Shown: positions 53,470 to 62,523 of the stretch, piece by piece
How the letters are laid out: every line of letters starts with the position of its first letter
Position numbering within the stretch: the stretch's first letter is position 1
Source: Marivita sp. GX14005
GTDB lineage: Bacteria > Pseudomonadota > Alphaproteobacteria > Rhodobacterales > Rhodobacteraceae
Length of the DNA: 64,000 nt
Assembly: GCF_023370775.1 (NCBI RefSeq)
Contig: NZ_JAMCCQ010000002.1
Location: 62,001 to 126,000 of the forward strand
Direction: 5' to 3'
Notes under the pieces: model-generated
The model's input: only the letters and a program-made list of their open reading frames with translations
Database searches by the model: none
What the model was told of the DNA's origin: nothing
Made by a program: the position numbers and the translations under genes

Positions 53470-55352
53470 GCAGCGGGCTCCTTCTGTCCGAGGAATTTGG
53501 CAAGCTCTGCCGCGCTGAAGGGTTTGGGCAGGACCGCCGTTTTCGACGCTGCCGCCACGTGGCGCGGATCGGACGGGGGGAGCGAGGTGGTGAGGTAAAC
53601 CGGTTTGCCCGGAAGCGCATCCACCAGATCGGTGCCAAGCCGGCCGCCTTCGAGCGAGATATCGGAGAGGATGAACGCGATCTCGGGCAGACCTTGCGCC
53701 AGCGCCAATGCCTCGTCCACCGAAGCGGCTTCGATCACGCTATGCCCGAGTGACGTCAGCATATCGCGGATCGTTGCGCGTAGGTCGGGGCTGTCATCGA
53801 CAAGCAGGACAAGGCCGCCCGGCGCGGGCGTTGCGGCGCGCCGTAGTGGCAGGCGCAGGATGACCCGCGCGCCGCGTTCGGGTGTGTCGATGCTAAGCTG
53901 ACCGCCCGCAAGCTTGGCCATGTCATAAACCATCGACAGGCCAAGCCCAGTGCCGGCATCGCCCTTTGTGGTGAAGAACGGGTCGAGCGCGTGCCGGCGC
54001 GCGGCGGTGGAAAAGCCGGGGCCGGTATCCTCGACAATGAAATCGATCCACGTCTCGCGCATTTCACGCGCCTCCACGCGGATATGGCCGCTTTCGCCGC
54101 AGGCATCGCGGGCGTTCAAGATCAGGTTCAGAAGGCCGTCCTGCAACTGGCCGGAATCCAGCAGGATCGGCGCGGGGATCGATGCATCTACTTGCAGCGT
54201 GATGCCGGACGGGAGCGATGGCGCGGCGAGCGTGTGCAGATCGGTCAGAAAAGCGGCGACGTCAACAGGTTCGGGGCGCCAGGCGCGATGAGCGGTGATA
54301 TCTGCAATGCGTCCGAGCAGATCGCCCCCGCGCCGCGCCGCTTGCAGGGTCGCAGTGATGAGCGGATCGGCCTCGGCCGGCAATTCCATGCGCGCCAGTT
54401 TGGCCTGCATCCCGAGGATGATCGTCAGCAGGTTGGAAAAATCATGCGCAAGGCCCGAGGTCAGCCGCGCCGCCATTTCACGGCGGCGCGTCTGTTGTAG
54501 CGCGGCGCGGGCCTGGGTTTCCTCGGTCACGTCCATCGACAGGATATAGACGCCGTTCTCGCTTTCGTCCGGGGTGAAGGCAGCGCGGATGCGGCGGGAG
54601 CTGCCCGTGTCGGTGAATTCAAAGGTCGATTGTTCCCCGGCGAGCGCCATTTGCAGATGCGGCAATACGCGCGAATAGGCATCCGTTCCGAGCGCCTCGG
54701 AGATATGCCGCCCAACGATCTGCTGCGGCCGCCCCGGCATCACCGAGGACAGTTTGCGATTGGAAAACGTATAGCGTCCCGCGCTGTCCACATGGGCGAT
54801 ATGGGCCGGCATCATCTCGGTGGTCAGGCGCGTGCGCGCCTCCATCTCGGTCAGCTCGCGCTGCACCTCTTCGAGCGCGGAGACGGTTGCGGCCAGCTTG
54901 CGGTTGGTCCGGCTGAGTTCCTCGGAGCGCGCCAGCACCTCCTCGGAAAGCAGTTCGGAGCGTGTGCGCAGCAATTGCTCCTGCGATTTGACCTCGGTGA
55001 TGTCGGTATAGACGGTCACCCATCCGCCTTGCGGCAAGGGGGCGCCTTCGACGCTGATATACTGCCCGTTCGTGCGCAACCGCTCCATGTAATGCGGCTC
55101 GAAGGCGCGGGCCTGCTCGACGCGCAGGCGAACGAATTGGTCAAGATCGTCGATCTCGCCGTATTCACCGCGTTCGGCAAGATGGCGGATCGTGTCCTCG
55201 AAGGTCGCGCCGGGGCGGGTCAACCTGTCAGGCAGATCGAACATCTCCGCCAGCCTGGCGTTGCAGACGGCGAGTTTGAGATCGCTGTCGTAGATCGAAA
55301 GCGCCTGCCCGATAAGGTTCAGCCCGGCCTGGATGAGCGCGTCGGTTTTCAT
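53466..55352 (-). CDS. PAS hybrid sensor histidine kinase
   Basis: A 628-aa sensor without membrane helices, so probably cytoplasmic. Two PAS domains (about 5-120 and 165-280) are joined by a coiled coil (EEVLARSEELSRTNRKLAATVSALEEVQRELTEMEAR). The phosphorylated His is H303 in SGLAHDFSNLLTI. HATPase motifs include NLILNARDACG and DTGPGF. A C-terminal receiver carries D564 (ILSDISLEGG). I chose the ATG at 55352 (MKTDALIQAGLNLIGQAL) for the clean PAS start. The internal receiver beside a separate OmpR partner suggests a phosphorelay or phosphate sink. Confidence 0.9.
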   Translation of the reverse strand: MKTDALIQAGLNLIGQALSIYDSDLKLAVCNARLAEMFDLPDRLTRPGATFEDTIRHLAERGEYGEIDDLDQFVRLRVEQARAFEPHYMERLRTNGQYISVEGAPLPQGGWVTVYTDITEVKSQEQLLRTRSELLSEEVLARSEELSRTNRKLAATVSALEEVQRELTEMEARTRLTTEMMPAHIAHVDSAGRYTFSNRKLSSVMPGRPQQIVGRHISEALGTDAYSRVLPHLQMALAGEQSTFEFTDTGSSRRIRAAFTPDESENGVYILSMDVTEETQARAALQQTRRREMAARLTSGLAHDFSNLLTIILGMQAKLARMELPAEADPLITATLQAARRGGDLLGRIADITAHRAWRPEPVDVAAFLTDLHTLAAPSLPSGITLQVDASIPAPILLDSGQLQDGLLNLILNARDACGESGHIRVEAREMRETWIDFIVEDTGPGFSTAARRHALDPFFTTKGDAGTGLGLSMVYDMAKLAGGQLSIDTPERGARVILRLPLRRAATPAPGGLVLLVDDSPDLRATIRDMLTSLGHSVIEAASVDEALALAQGLPEIAFILSDISLEGGRLGTDLVDALPGKPVYLTTSLPPSDPRHVAAASKTAVLPKPFSAAELAKFLGQKEPAA

Positions 55353-55552
55353 GCAGCATTGCCCCGAACTTGCGTGCCGGTTCTGGCTACCATCCGCCGG
55401 GCGAAGCGCAAAGGGGGAGGGGGCTGTTACAATTCGTTGGAGTCCTGAAAACATCAGGAAAAAGTTGACCGGCAGGCTCGGTTCTGCCCAACATCGGGCA
55501 AGGCCGCGAAAAGCGGTGGTCCGGGCAGGCCCGGGCAGAGGGAGGATAGATT

Positions 55553-57526
55553 TTGGCTCACCTGACCAAGGGCGCGGACGGGCTGCGCTCTGTTCCGGCT
55601 CTACTGGCGCGCAATGCAGCGCAATACGGGCGCTCGCCGGCCTACCGGGAGAAGGAATACGGTATCTGGCAAAGCTGGACCTGGGCGGAAACCGCCGCAG
55701 AGGTCGAGGCTTTGGCGTTGGGCCTGCTGAATCTCGGCGTGAACGAAGGCGATTTCATCGCAATTATCGGGCGCAACCGGCCCTATCTTTACTGGTCGAT
55801 GGTGGCGGCGCAGAGCGTGGGTGCGATCCCGGTCCCGCTCTATCAGGATTCGGTCGCCGAGGAGATGGAATACGTCTTGTCGCATTGCGGCGCGCGTTTC
55901 GTGATCGCCGGCGATCAGGAGCAGGTGGACAAGGTGATCGAGGTGCAGGAGCATCTGCACCAGTTCGAGCACATGATCTATCTCGACCCGCGCGGTTTGC
56001 GGAAATACGATCACCGCCGCTTGCATCAGTTCAGCCATGTGCAGGAGCAGGGCCGCGCCGCGCGCGACGAATTCACCGGCGAGTTGAACAGGCGCCGCGA
56101 CAAGCTGAATTATGACAGCATCTGCGTGATGCTCTACACCTCCGGCACCACGGGCAAGCCCAAGGGCGTGGTGCTGTCGAACCGCAATATCATCGAGACG
56201 GCGCGCGCGTCCTCGGAATTCGATCATCTGAAGCCCGACGACGAGGTGCTGGCCTATCTGCCGATGGCCTGGGTGGGCGATTTCATCTTTTCCATCGGGC
56301 AGGCCTATTGGTCGGGCTTCTGTGTCAACTGCCCTGAAAGCCCGGAAACGATGATGACCGATCTGCGCGAGATCGCACCCAGCTATTATTTCGCCCCGCC
56401 GCGGGTATTCGAAACGCAGTTGACGCAGATCATGATCCGCATGGAAGACAGCGGCACGTTCAAGAAAAAGACCTTCGATCATTTCATGGCCCATGCCGGC
56501 AAGGTCGGGCCGGACCTGCTCGATGGGCGGGAGGTCGGGTTTTACGACCGGCTGAAATATCGGCTGGGCGAGTTTCTGATCTACGGTCCGCTCAAGAACG
56601 CGCTCGGGTTTTCGAACGTGCGCGTGGGCTATACCGCAGGCGAGGCGATCGGGCCGGAGATCTTCGATTTCTACCGCTCGCTGGGGATCAACCTGAAGCA
56701 GCTTTACGGCCAGACCGAAGCGTCTGTTTTCATTACCCAGCAGCCCGATGGCGAGGTGCGGTCGGACACGGTGGGCGTGCCGTCGCCCGGTGTGGAGATA
56801 CGGATCGCCGAGGGGGGCGAGGTGTTCTACCGCTCGCCCGGGGTGTTCGTGGAATATTACAAGAACCCCGAATCGACCGCCGATACCAAGGACCAGGAGG
56901 GCTGGGTCGCCACCGGGGATGCCGGGTTTATCGAAGAAGCCTCGGGCCATCTGCGCATCATCGACCGCGCCAAGGATGTGGGCGCGATGGCGGACGGGGC
57001 GATGTTTGCGCCGAAATATGTCGAGAACAAGCTCAAGTTCTATCCCAACATCCTCGAAGCGGTGGTGTTCGGCGCGGGGCGCGATCGCTGCTGTGCTTTC
57101 ATCAATATCGACCTCGCGGCGGTAGGGAACTGGGCGGAGCGGAACAACATCGCTTACGCGTCCTATCAGGAGCTTGCGGGGCACAAGCAGGTGCTCGACG
57201 CCATCCAGGCGCATATCGAGGAGACGAACGAGAGCATCGCTCAGGATGACATGCTGTCGGGCTGTCAGGTGCATCGCTTCCTGGTGCTGCACAAGGAGCT
57301 CGATGCCGATGACGGGGAGCTGACGCGCACCCGCAAGGTGCGGCGCAAGATCATCGGCGAGAAATTCGCTGATCTGGTTGCCGCGCTCTATGACGGCTCG
57401 AACAGCGTCTATACCGAGACCGAAGTGACCTATGAGGACGGGCGCAAGGGCAAGATCAAGGCCACGCTGGAGATCCGCGACGCCAAGGTCGTGCCGGTGA
57501 CGCCCAAGGCGATGGCTGCGGAATGA
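55553..57526 (+). CDS. AMP-dependent acyl-CoA synthetase (long-chain type)
   Basis: A 657-aa adenylate-forming ligase that would make an acyl-CoA from a carboxylic acid. The P-loop-like YTSGTTGKPKGVVLS begins at residue 195, and LYGQTEASVFITQQPDG and GWVATGDAGFIEEASGHLRIIDRAKDVG are the A5 and A8 motifs. The start is TTG at 55553; GGAGGA ends 6 bases before it, which supports the unusual codon. It is the first gene of the operon with a Liv-type importer and a second CoA ligase, so its substrate is probably the imported acid. Confidence 0.9.
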   Translation: MAHLTKGADGLRSVPALLARNAAQYGRSPAYREKEYGIWQSWTWAETAAEVEALALGLLNLGVNEGDFIAIIGRNRPYLYWSMVAAQSVGAIPVPLYQDSVAEEMEYVLSHCGARFVIAGDQEQVDKVIEVQEHLHQFEHMIYLDPRGLRKYDHRRLHQFSHVQEQGRAARDEFTGELNRRRDKLNYDSICVMLYTSGTTGKPKGVVLSNRNIIETARASSEFDHLKPDDEVLAYLPMAWVGDFIFSIGQAYWSGFCVNCPESPETMMTDLREIAPSYYFAPPRVFETQLTQIMIRMEDSGTFKKKTFDHFMAHAGKVGPDLLDGREVGFYDRLKYRLGEFLIYGPLKNALGFSNVRVGYTAGEAIGPEIFDFYRSLGINLKQLYGQTEASVFITQQPDGEVRSDTVGVPSPGVEIRIAEGGEVFYRSPGVFVEYYKNPESTADTKDQEGWVATGDAGFIEEASGHLRIIDRAKDVGAMADGAMFAPKYVENKLKFYPNILEAVVFGAGRDRCCAFINIDLAAVGNWAERNNIAYASYQELAGHKQVLDAIQAHIEETNESIAQDDMLSGCQVHRFLVLHKELDADDGELTRTRKVRRKIIGEKFADLVAALYDGSNSVYTETEVTYEDGRKGKIKATLEIRDAKVVPVTPKAMAAE

Positions 57527-57620
57527 CGGCGGCGCGGCGCTCGTTCTGCGAACCTCGCCCCGCCCGCCGTCCCGCACGGCGCGCTATGGCGGGGCCTGCG
57601 CTGGTGGCAGCGGGGGGATC

Positions 57621-57642
57621 GAGTATTTTCAACGAGAAGAAG
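57621..57642 (+). repeat. Dispersed intergenic element, copy D
   Basis: GAGTATTT-TCA-ACGAGAAGAAG, differing from the copy at 62498 only in the three middle bases. It lies in the 130-base gap before the LivG-like ATPase gene and ends 14 bases before its GTG. The rest of the gap is GC-rich and shows no gene. Confidence 0.7.
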
Positions 57643-57656
57643 CGGGAGCGGGGCGC

Positions 57657-58472
57657 GTGAAGGATACCGCAGGCTACATCACCGAGGACGGGCGACAGAT
57701 CGGCGGCACGCTTATGGAGATGCGCAATATCACGCTTCGGTTCGGCGGGGTTGTGGCGATCCAGGATATTTCCTTCGACATTCGCGAGGGCGAGGTGCGG
57801 GCGATCATCGGCCCGAACGGGGCGGGCAAATCGTCGATGCTCAACGTTATTTCGGGGTTTTACACGCCGTCGGAGGGGGAGGTCTGGTATCAGGGGAAAA
57901 AGCGTCCGCCGATGAAGCCGTATCAAGTCGCAAGGCAGGGTGTGGCGCGGACGTTTCAGAACATTGCGCTGTTCGAGGGGATGACTGTTCTCGACAACGT
58001 CATGACCGGGCGGCTGACCCATATGAAAGCCGGGATCGCGAGCCAGGCGCTTTGGTGGGGCCGCGCGAGCCGCGAGGAGGTCGAGAACCGCGAGAAGGTG
58101 GAGCGGGTGATCGATTTCCTGGAAATCCAGAACATCCGCAAGACGCCGGTGGGGCGGCTTCCCTACGGTTTGAAAAAACGCGTGGAGCTGGCGCGTGCAT
58201 TGGCGGCCGAGCCATCGCTGCTGCTTCTGGACGAGCCGATGGCGGGGATGAATGTGGAGGAGAAGGAGGACATGAGCCGCTTCATTCTCGACGTGAATGA
58301 CGAGTTCGGCACCACGATCTGCCTGATCGAGCATGACATGGGCGTGGTCATGGACCTGTCGGACCGGGTGGTGGTGATGGATTACGGCAAGAAGATCGGT
58401 GACGGCACTCCTGACGAGGTGCGCGGCAATGAAGATGTGATCGCCGCCTATCTGGGGGTGCCGCATGACTAG
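57657..58472 (+). CDS. Branched-chain-type ABC transporter ATPase (LivG-like)
   Basis: A 271-aa nucleotide-binding subunit of a HAAT-family importer. It has Walker A GPNGAGKSS, the Q-loop ARTFQN, a signature PYGLKKRVELARAL (a variant of LSGGQ, as in many LivG proteins) and Walker B LLLLDEPMAGMN. The GTG at 57657 is preceded by a GGGAG-rich stretch. It works with the permeases at 58601 and 59881, the binding protein at 61155 and LivF at 62524. Confidence 0.93.
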   Translation: MKDTAGYITEDGRQIGGTLMEMRNITLRFGGVVAIQDISFDIREGEVRAIIGPNGAGKSSMLNVISGFYTPSEGEVWYQGKKRPPMKPYQVARQGVARTFQNIALFEGMTVLDNVMTGRLTHMKAGIASQALWWGRASREEVENREKVERVIDFLEIQNIRKTPVGRLPYGLKKRVELARALAAEPSLLLLDEPMAGMNVEEKEDMSRFILDVNDEFGTTICLIEHDMGVVMDLSDRVVVMDYGKKIGDGTPDEVRGNEDVIAAYLGVPHD

Positions 58473-58600
58473 GATCGCAGTGGCGGTTTGCGCGAGGTGT
58501 TCATCCGCGCCGGACCTCGCGTCGGAAATCGAAAGCGGACGCTGGATGGTTGAATCCTGCGCGCCCGATCGCGCAGCGGCGACAAGCTGAGGAGACACGG

Positions 58601-59554
58601 ATGTTCGCAGAAATTTTCATCGATCCCTGGGTGGATATGTTCGCCGCGCCGGATTTTCTGATGCAGGTGCTTTGGGAGGGTTTGGTTTCGGGCATCCTTT
58701 ATGCGCTGATCGCCCTTGGCTTCGTGTTGATCTACCGCTCCAGCCGGATTTTCAACTTCGCGCAGGGGATCATGGTGGTGTTCGCCGCGCTGACGCTGGT
58801 GGGGCTGCACGCGATGGGCGTGCCGGCCTGGGTCAGTGTCGCGCTGACGCTGGGGGTGATGTTCGTGCTCGCGGTAACGATCGAGCGGGTGGTGCTGCGC
58901 CCGCTGGTGGGGCAGCCCGATATCATCCTGTTCATGGCGACCATCGGTATCACGCTCTTCCTGATCGGGCTTGGAGAGACCATCTTCGGCGGGGAGAACA
59001 AAGTGATGATCACCGGGGATCTGGGCATTCCCACGGGCGACACGGTGCTGGAGCCGTTCGGCGGGCTGCTGATCCTGCAGCATCTGGATATTACGGTGGT
59101 GATCGTGGCGACGCTGCTGGTGATCGCGCTGCTGGCGTTTTTGAATTACACGCAGATGGGCCGCGCGATCCGGGCGCTTGGCGACGATCATCAGGCGGCG
59201 CTGTCGGTCGGGATCAGCCTGCAGACGATCTGGGTTCTGGTGTGGTTCATCGCCGGGATCATTGCGCTGGTGACGGGCATTGCCTGGGGTGCGCGCGCCG
59301 GGGTGAGTTTCGCGCTGGAGGTGATCGCCTACAAGGCGCTGCCGGTGCTCATGCTGGGCGGGCTGGAGTCGATCACCGGAGCCATTGTCGGCGGGCTGAT
59401 GATCGGCGTTCTGGAAAAGCTTTTCGAGATTTACTGGGGCCAGCCGCTGCTGGGCGGCAATACCGAGACATGGTTCGCCTTCGTGCTGGCGCTGATCGTG
59501 CTGCTGTTCCGGCCGCAGGGGCTGTTCGGGGAGCGGATCATTGAAAGGGTCTGA
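58601..59554 (+). CDS. Branched-chain-type ABC transporter permease (LivH-like)
   Basis: A 317-aa inner-membrane channel subunit. MQVLWEGLVSGILYALIALGFVLIYRSSRIFNFAQGIMVVFAAL is the LivH N-terminus, and GRAIRALGDDHQAALSVGISLQTIWVLVWFIAGIIALVTGIAWG holds the EAA-like coupling loop. I chose the ATG at 58601, with GAGGAGA upstream. About 128 bases without a gene separate it from the LivG gene. A small membrane protein gene follows. Confidence 0.94.
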   Translation: MFAEIFIDPWVDMFAAPDFLMQVLWEGLVSGILYALIALGFVLIYRSSRIFNFAQGIMVVFAALTLVGLHAMGVPAWVSVALTLGVMFVLAVTIERVVLRPLVGQPDIILFMATIGITLFLIGLGETIFGGENKVMITGDLGIPTGDTVLEPFGGLLILQHLDITVVIVATLLVIALLAFLNYTQMGRAIRALGDDHQAALSVGISLQTIWVLVWFIAGIIALVTGIAWGARAGVSFALEVIAYKALPVLMLGGLESITGAIVGGLMIGVLEKLFEIYWGQPLLGGNTETWFAFVLALIVLLFRPQGLFGERIIERV

Positions 59555-59611
59555 CGCAGCGCGGGGCGCGCTTTGAGCGAAGAGACGGGAACAAGAAGGG
59601 AAGATACCGAC

Positions 59612-59860
59612 ATGGCGAAACTGATTGCGATCCTGAACGTCGTTGCATGGTCCGGCTTTTGGGCCTTCGGATATCTCGCGCTGTCGAGCGGATCGGGCTC
59701 CGGGCAGACCGTGACGGCCATTCTTCTGGCGGCGCTGGGCGGAGCGGCGGGGCTTTGGGCGTATTTCTGGCTGGTCCGTCATTCCGAAGCGACAGGCTAT
59801 GCCCGCCCGCGCAACCGCGCGGTGATCCGGGACGATCTTGCCGAAGAACAGCCGCTCTAG
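59612..59860 (+). CDS. Small two-helix membrane protein inside the ABC operon
   Basis: An 82-aa protein between the two permease genes. I chose the ATG at 59612 with AAGGGAAG upstream; an in-frame TTG at 59573 is less likely. Two hydrophobic helices (IAILNVVAWSGFWAFGYLAL and VTAILLAALGGAAGLWAYFWLV) precede a polar tail (RHSEATGYARPRNRAVIRDDLAEEQPL). Standard Liv operons have no such gene, so it may be an extra subunit or assembly factor. No family is recognised. Confidence 0.75.
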   Translation: MAKLIAILNVVAWSGFWAFGYLALSSGSGSGQTVTAILLAALGGAAGLWAYFWLVRHSEATGYARPRNRAVIRDDLAEEQPL

Positions 59861-59880
59861 AGCGATAGGGACAGGACGAG

Positions 59881-61110
59881 ATGCTTTATAGAACCGCAGG
59901 CCAGTTCAAGACGAGCTATACCGCCGATCAGGCGCTGTTCCCGGTCCGGCAGGATGCGGTGCTGCTCGGGATCGTGCTCTTGCTGGTCTGGGTGGTGTTC
60001 CCTCTGACCGCGTCGGAATTCGCGTTCCAGACATTGCTGATCCCGATCCTGATCTACGCGCTGGCGGCGATGGGGCTGAACATCCTGACGGGGTTTGCGG
60101 GGCAGCTGAGCCTCGGCACCGGGGCTTTCATGGGCGTGGGGGCCTATGCGTGCTACAAGATGGTCACGATCTTTCCCGAATTGAACCCGATCGTCGCGAT
60201 TCTCTTGTCGGGCATCTTCAGCGCCGGGATCGGGGTGGCCTTCGGTATCCCAAGCCTGCGGATCAAGGGGTTCTACCTCGCCATCGCCACGCTGGCGGCG
60301 CAGTTCTTCCTTGTCTGGCTCTTCGAGAAATGGGCGTGGCTTTACAACTATAACGCCAGCGGTGCGATCCAGGTGCCCAATCTGGATATGTTCGGGCTGT
60401 ATGTATCCGGCCCGCAGGCAGAGTCTGTCACCGAATATTATATCGTTCTTGCAATCGTCACCTTGCTGACCGTGGTCTGCATCAACCTCACGCGGGGCAA
60501 TCTGGGGCGGACCTGGAAGGCGACACGCGACATGGATATCGCGGCGGAGCTGATCGGGATCAACCTGATGAAATCCAAGCTGACCGCGTTTGCCGTGTCG
60601 TCCTATGTCGTGGGCGTGGCGGGTGCGCTCTACGTGTTCATGTGGAAGGGCGCGGCGGAGCCGAACGTGTTCGATATTCCGCTGTCGTTCCAGGTGCTCT
60701 TCATTGCCATCATCGGCGGGCTGGGATCGATCATGGGCAATTACCTCGGTGCGATCCTCATAGTCGGGTTGCCGGTGGTGCTGGGCACGGCGGCGGATAC
60801 GCGGATCTTCGAGATGTCGGCGCTGGCCGGGCTGCTCTGGCTGGCCGGGATACTGGCGGTGGCCTTCCTCTTCTGGGTCGCGCGCAATCTCTGGGGGGTC
60901 GCAGCGGCGCTGGGCTTCGGCGCGGCGATGCTGCTTTACGGCTATGCGCAAACCCAGGGATTCCGCGCCGATTCCGCGCTGGTGGAGCATATCAACACGA
61001 TGATCGTCGGCGCACTCATCATCTTTTTCCTGATCATCGAGCCGCACGGGCTGAACCAGCTTTGGCGGCTCATTCGCGAGAAACTCATCATCTGGCCGTT
61101 CCCGCATTAG
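59881..61110 (+). CDS. Branched-chain-type ABC transporter permease (LivM-like)
   Basis: A 409-aa channel subunit, longer than typical LivM (about 300-350 aa). The core has ILIYALAAMGLNILTGFAGQLSLGTGAFMGVGAY, the LivM signature, and GRTWKATRDMDIAAELIGINLMKSKLTAFAVSSYVVGVAGALYVF with the coupling loop. Extra hydrophobic segments at the C-terminus (about 315-370) account for the length. It starts 20 bases after the small membrane protein and pairs with LivH. Confidence 0.93.
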   Translation: MLYRTAGQFKTSYTADQALFPVRQDAVLLGIVLLLVWVVFPLTASEFAFQTLLIPILIYALAAMGLNILTGFAGQLSLGTGAFMGVGAYACYKMVTIFPELNPIVAILLSGIFSAGIGVAFGIPSLRIKGFYLAIATLAAQFFLVWLFEKWAWLYNYNASGAIQVPNLDMFGLYVSGPQAESVTEYYIVLAIVTLLTVVCINLTRGNLGRTWKATRDMDIAAELIGINLMKSKLTAFAVSSYVVGVAGALYVFMWKGAAEPNVFDIPLSFQVLFIAIIGGLGSIMGNYLGAILIVGLPVVLGTAADTRIFEMSALAGLLWLAGILAVAFLFWVARNLWGVAAALGFGAAMLLYGYAQTQGFRADSALVEHINTMIVGALIIFFLIIEPHGLNQLWRLIREKLIIWPFPH

Positions 61111-61154
61111 GGCGGCCCAAGAACCGCAAACGACAGATCCAATGGGAGGACAAA

Positions 61155-62450
61155 ATGAAACGCTACAGGAAAATGGCCCTCACCGCCGCGCTTGGCGCGG
61201 TGATCGGCACCGGCGCGATGGCGCAGGAGCTATACACGCCCAACATGGCCTACCGGACGGGGCCGTTCGCGGCGACGGGAATCCCGCTGATGAACGGGCA
61301 GGCCGATTACATGACGCTGCTCAACGAACGCGACGGCGGGATCGGCGGTGTGAAGGTCGATTTCGAGGAATGTGAAACCGGCTATTCCACCGAAAAGGGG
61401 GTGGAATGTTATGAAAAGACCAAGGGCAAGGCGATCGTGACGCAGCCCTGGTCCACCGGGATCACGCTTCAGGTGCTGCCGAAGGCCAACGTGGATGAGA
61501 TCCCGATCCTCGCATCCGGTTACGGCTTCTCTCCGATGGCCGATGGCAAAGTGTTCCAGTGGGCCTTCAACGTGCCGGCCGGGTACTGGGACGGGGCGGA
61601 TATGATCATCCAGTATCTCGAGGAGCAGGGCTCGCTCGATGGCAAGAAGATCGCGTTCCTGCATCTCGATCACCCGTTCGGCAAGGAGCCGTTGCCGGTT
61701 CTTGAGATGCATGCCGAGGACAAGGGCTTCGAGCTGGTTCCGATCCCGGTGGGTCTCAAGGAAATGCAGAACCAGTCGGCGCAATGGCTGCAGATCCGCC
61801 GCGAACGGCCCGATTACGTGATCATGTGGGGCTGGGGCGCGATGAATGCGGGCGCCATCACCGAGGCGGTCAAGACCAAGTTCCCGATGGAGAACATGAT
61901 CGGCGTCTGGTGGGCCGGGCATGATGCCGATCTCAAACTCGTGGGCGAGGACGGCAAGGGCTACAAGTCGATTTCCTGGTCCTTCCCGAACCCCGATGCG
62001 CCGGTGATGCAGGAGCTTCGGGAAAAGGTCATCGATGCCGGCCTGAGCCAGACCAATCCCGAAGAAGCCGAAGGCGTGTTCTACGGGCGCGGGCTTGTCA
62101 TGTCGATGATCCTGGCCGAGGCGATTAAGAACGCGCAGGAGAATTTCGATACTGCCGAGATCAGCCCGGAACAGTTGCGCTGGGGTCTGGAGAATATCGA
62201 TCTGACCGAAGAGCGCATCGCCGAGCTTGGCATGGAGGGGATGGTGCCGCCGTTTTCGACCTCCTGCGCGAACCATACCGGCCATTCGGGCGGCTGGATG
62301 CTGGAGTGGGATGGCGAGAAATTCGTCAAGGCGTCCGATCTGCTGAAAGCGAATGTGGACGGGTATCGCGATCTGATCGACTCCTCCGCGGCCGATTATG
62401 CCGAAGCGAACGCGCCCTGGCCTGTCAATGAGGACTGCGCGGCCGAATAG
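61155..62450 (+). CDS. Branched-chain-type ABC transporter substrate-binding protein
   Basis: A 431-aa periplasmic binding protein of the Peripla_BP_6 family. The signal peptide is MKRYRKMALTAALGAVIGTGAMAQE, and GGIGGVKVDFEECETGYSTEKGVECYEKTKGKAIVTQPWSTG is the family's ligand-sensing region. Members bind amino acids, aromatic acids or other carboxylates. The flanking CoA ligases suggest an organic acid. GGGAGGA precedes the ATG, and a strong hairpin follows the stop before the livF gene. Confidence 0.93.
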   Translation: MKRYRKMALTAALGAVIGTGAMAQELYTPNMAYRTGPFAATGIPLMNGQADYMTLLNERDGGIGGVKVDFEECETGYSTEKGVECYEKTKGKAIVTQPWSTGITLQVLPKANVDEIPILASGYGFSPMADGKVFQWAFNVPAGYWDGADMIIQYLEEQGSLDGKKIAFLHLDHPFGKEPLPVLEMHAEDKGFELVPIPVGLKEMQNQSAQWLQIRRERPDYVIMWGWGAMNAGAITEAVKTKFPMENMIGVWWAGHDADLKLVGEDGKGYKSISWSFPNPDAPVMQELREKVIDAGLSQTNPEEAEGVFYGRGLVMSMILAEAIKNAQENFDTAEISPEQLRWGLENIDLTEERIAELGMEGMVPPFSTSCANHTGHSGGWMLEWDGEKFVKASDLLKANVDGYRDLIDSSAADYAEANAPWPVNEDCAAE

Positions 62451-62465
62451 GGCGCGCTGATCCGT

Positions 62466-62492
62466 CACCGGCGACGCGGGCCGTCGCCGGTG
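62466..62492 (+). other. Hairpin after the binding-protein gene
   Basis: CACCGGCGAC and GTCGCCGGTG form a perfect 10-bp stem with a 7-base loop, 15 bases after the binding-protein stop. CTTTCGAGTATTTTT follows, so partial termination is possible. This would keep downstream livF and ligase levels below those of the binding protein. Confidence 0.6.
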
Positions 62493-62497
62493 CTTTC

Positions 62498-62519
62498 GAG
62501 TATTTTTGACGAGAAGAAG
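62498..62519 (+). repeat. Dispersed intergenic element, copy E
   Basis: GAGTATTT-TTG-ACGAGAAGAAG, directly after a 10-bp hairpin. It ends 4 bases before the livF ATG (62524), so its GAGAAG may act as the ribosome binding site. Confidence 0.7.
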
Positions 62520-62523
62520 AACG

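Noticed and set aside
55443-55459. Small hairpin TCCTGA-AAACA-TCAGGA between the kinase and the acyl-CoA ligase genes
   Set aside because: The stem is only 6 bp and lies upstream of both divergent genes. A chance occurrence is likely.
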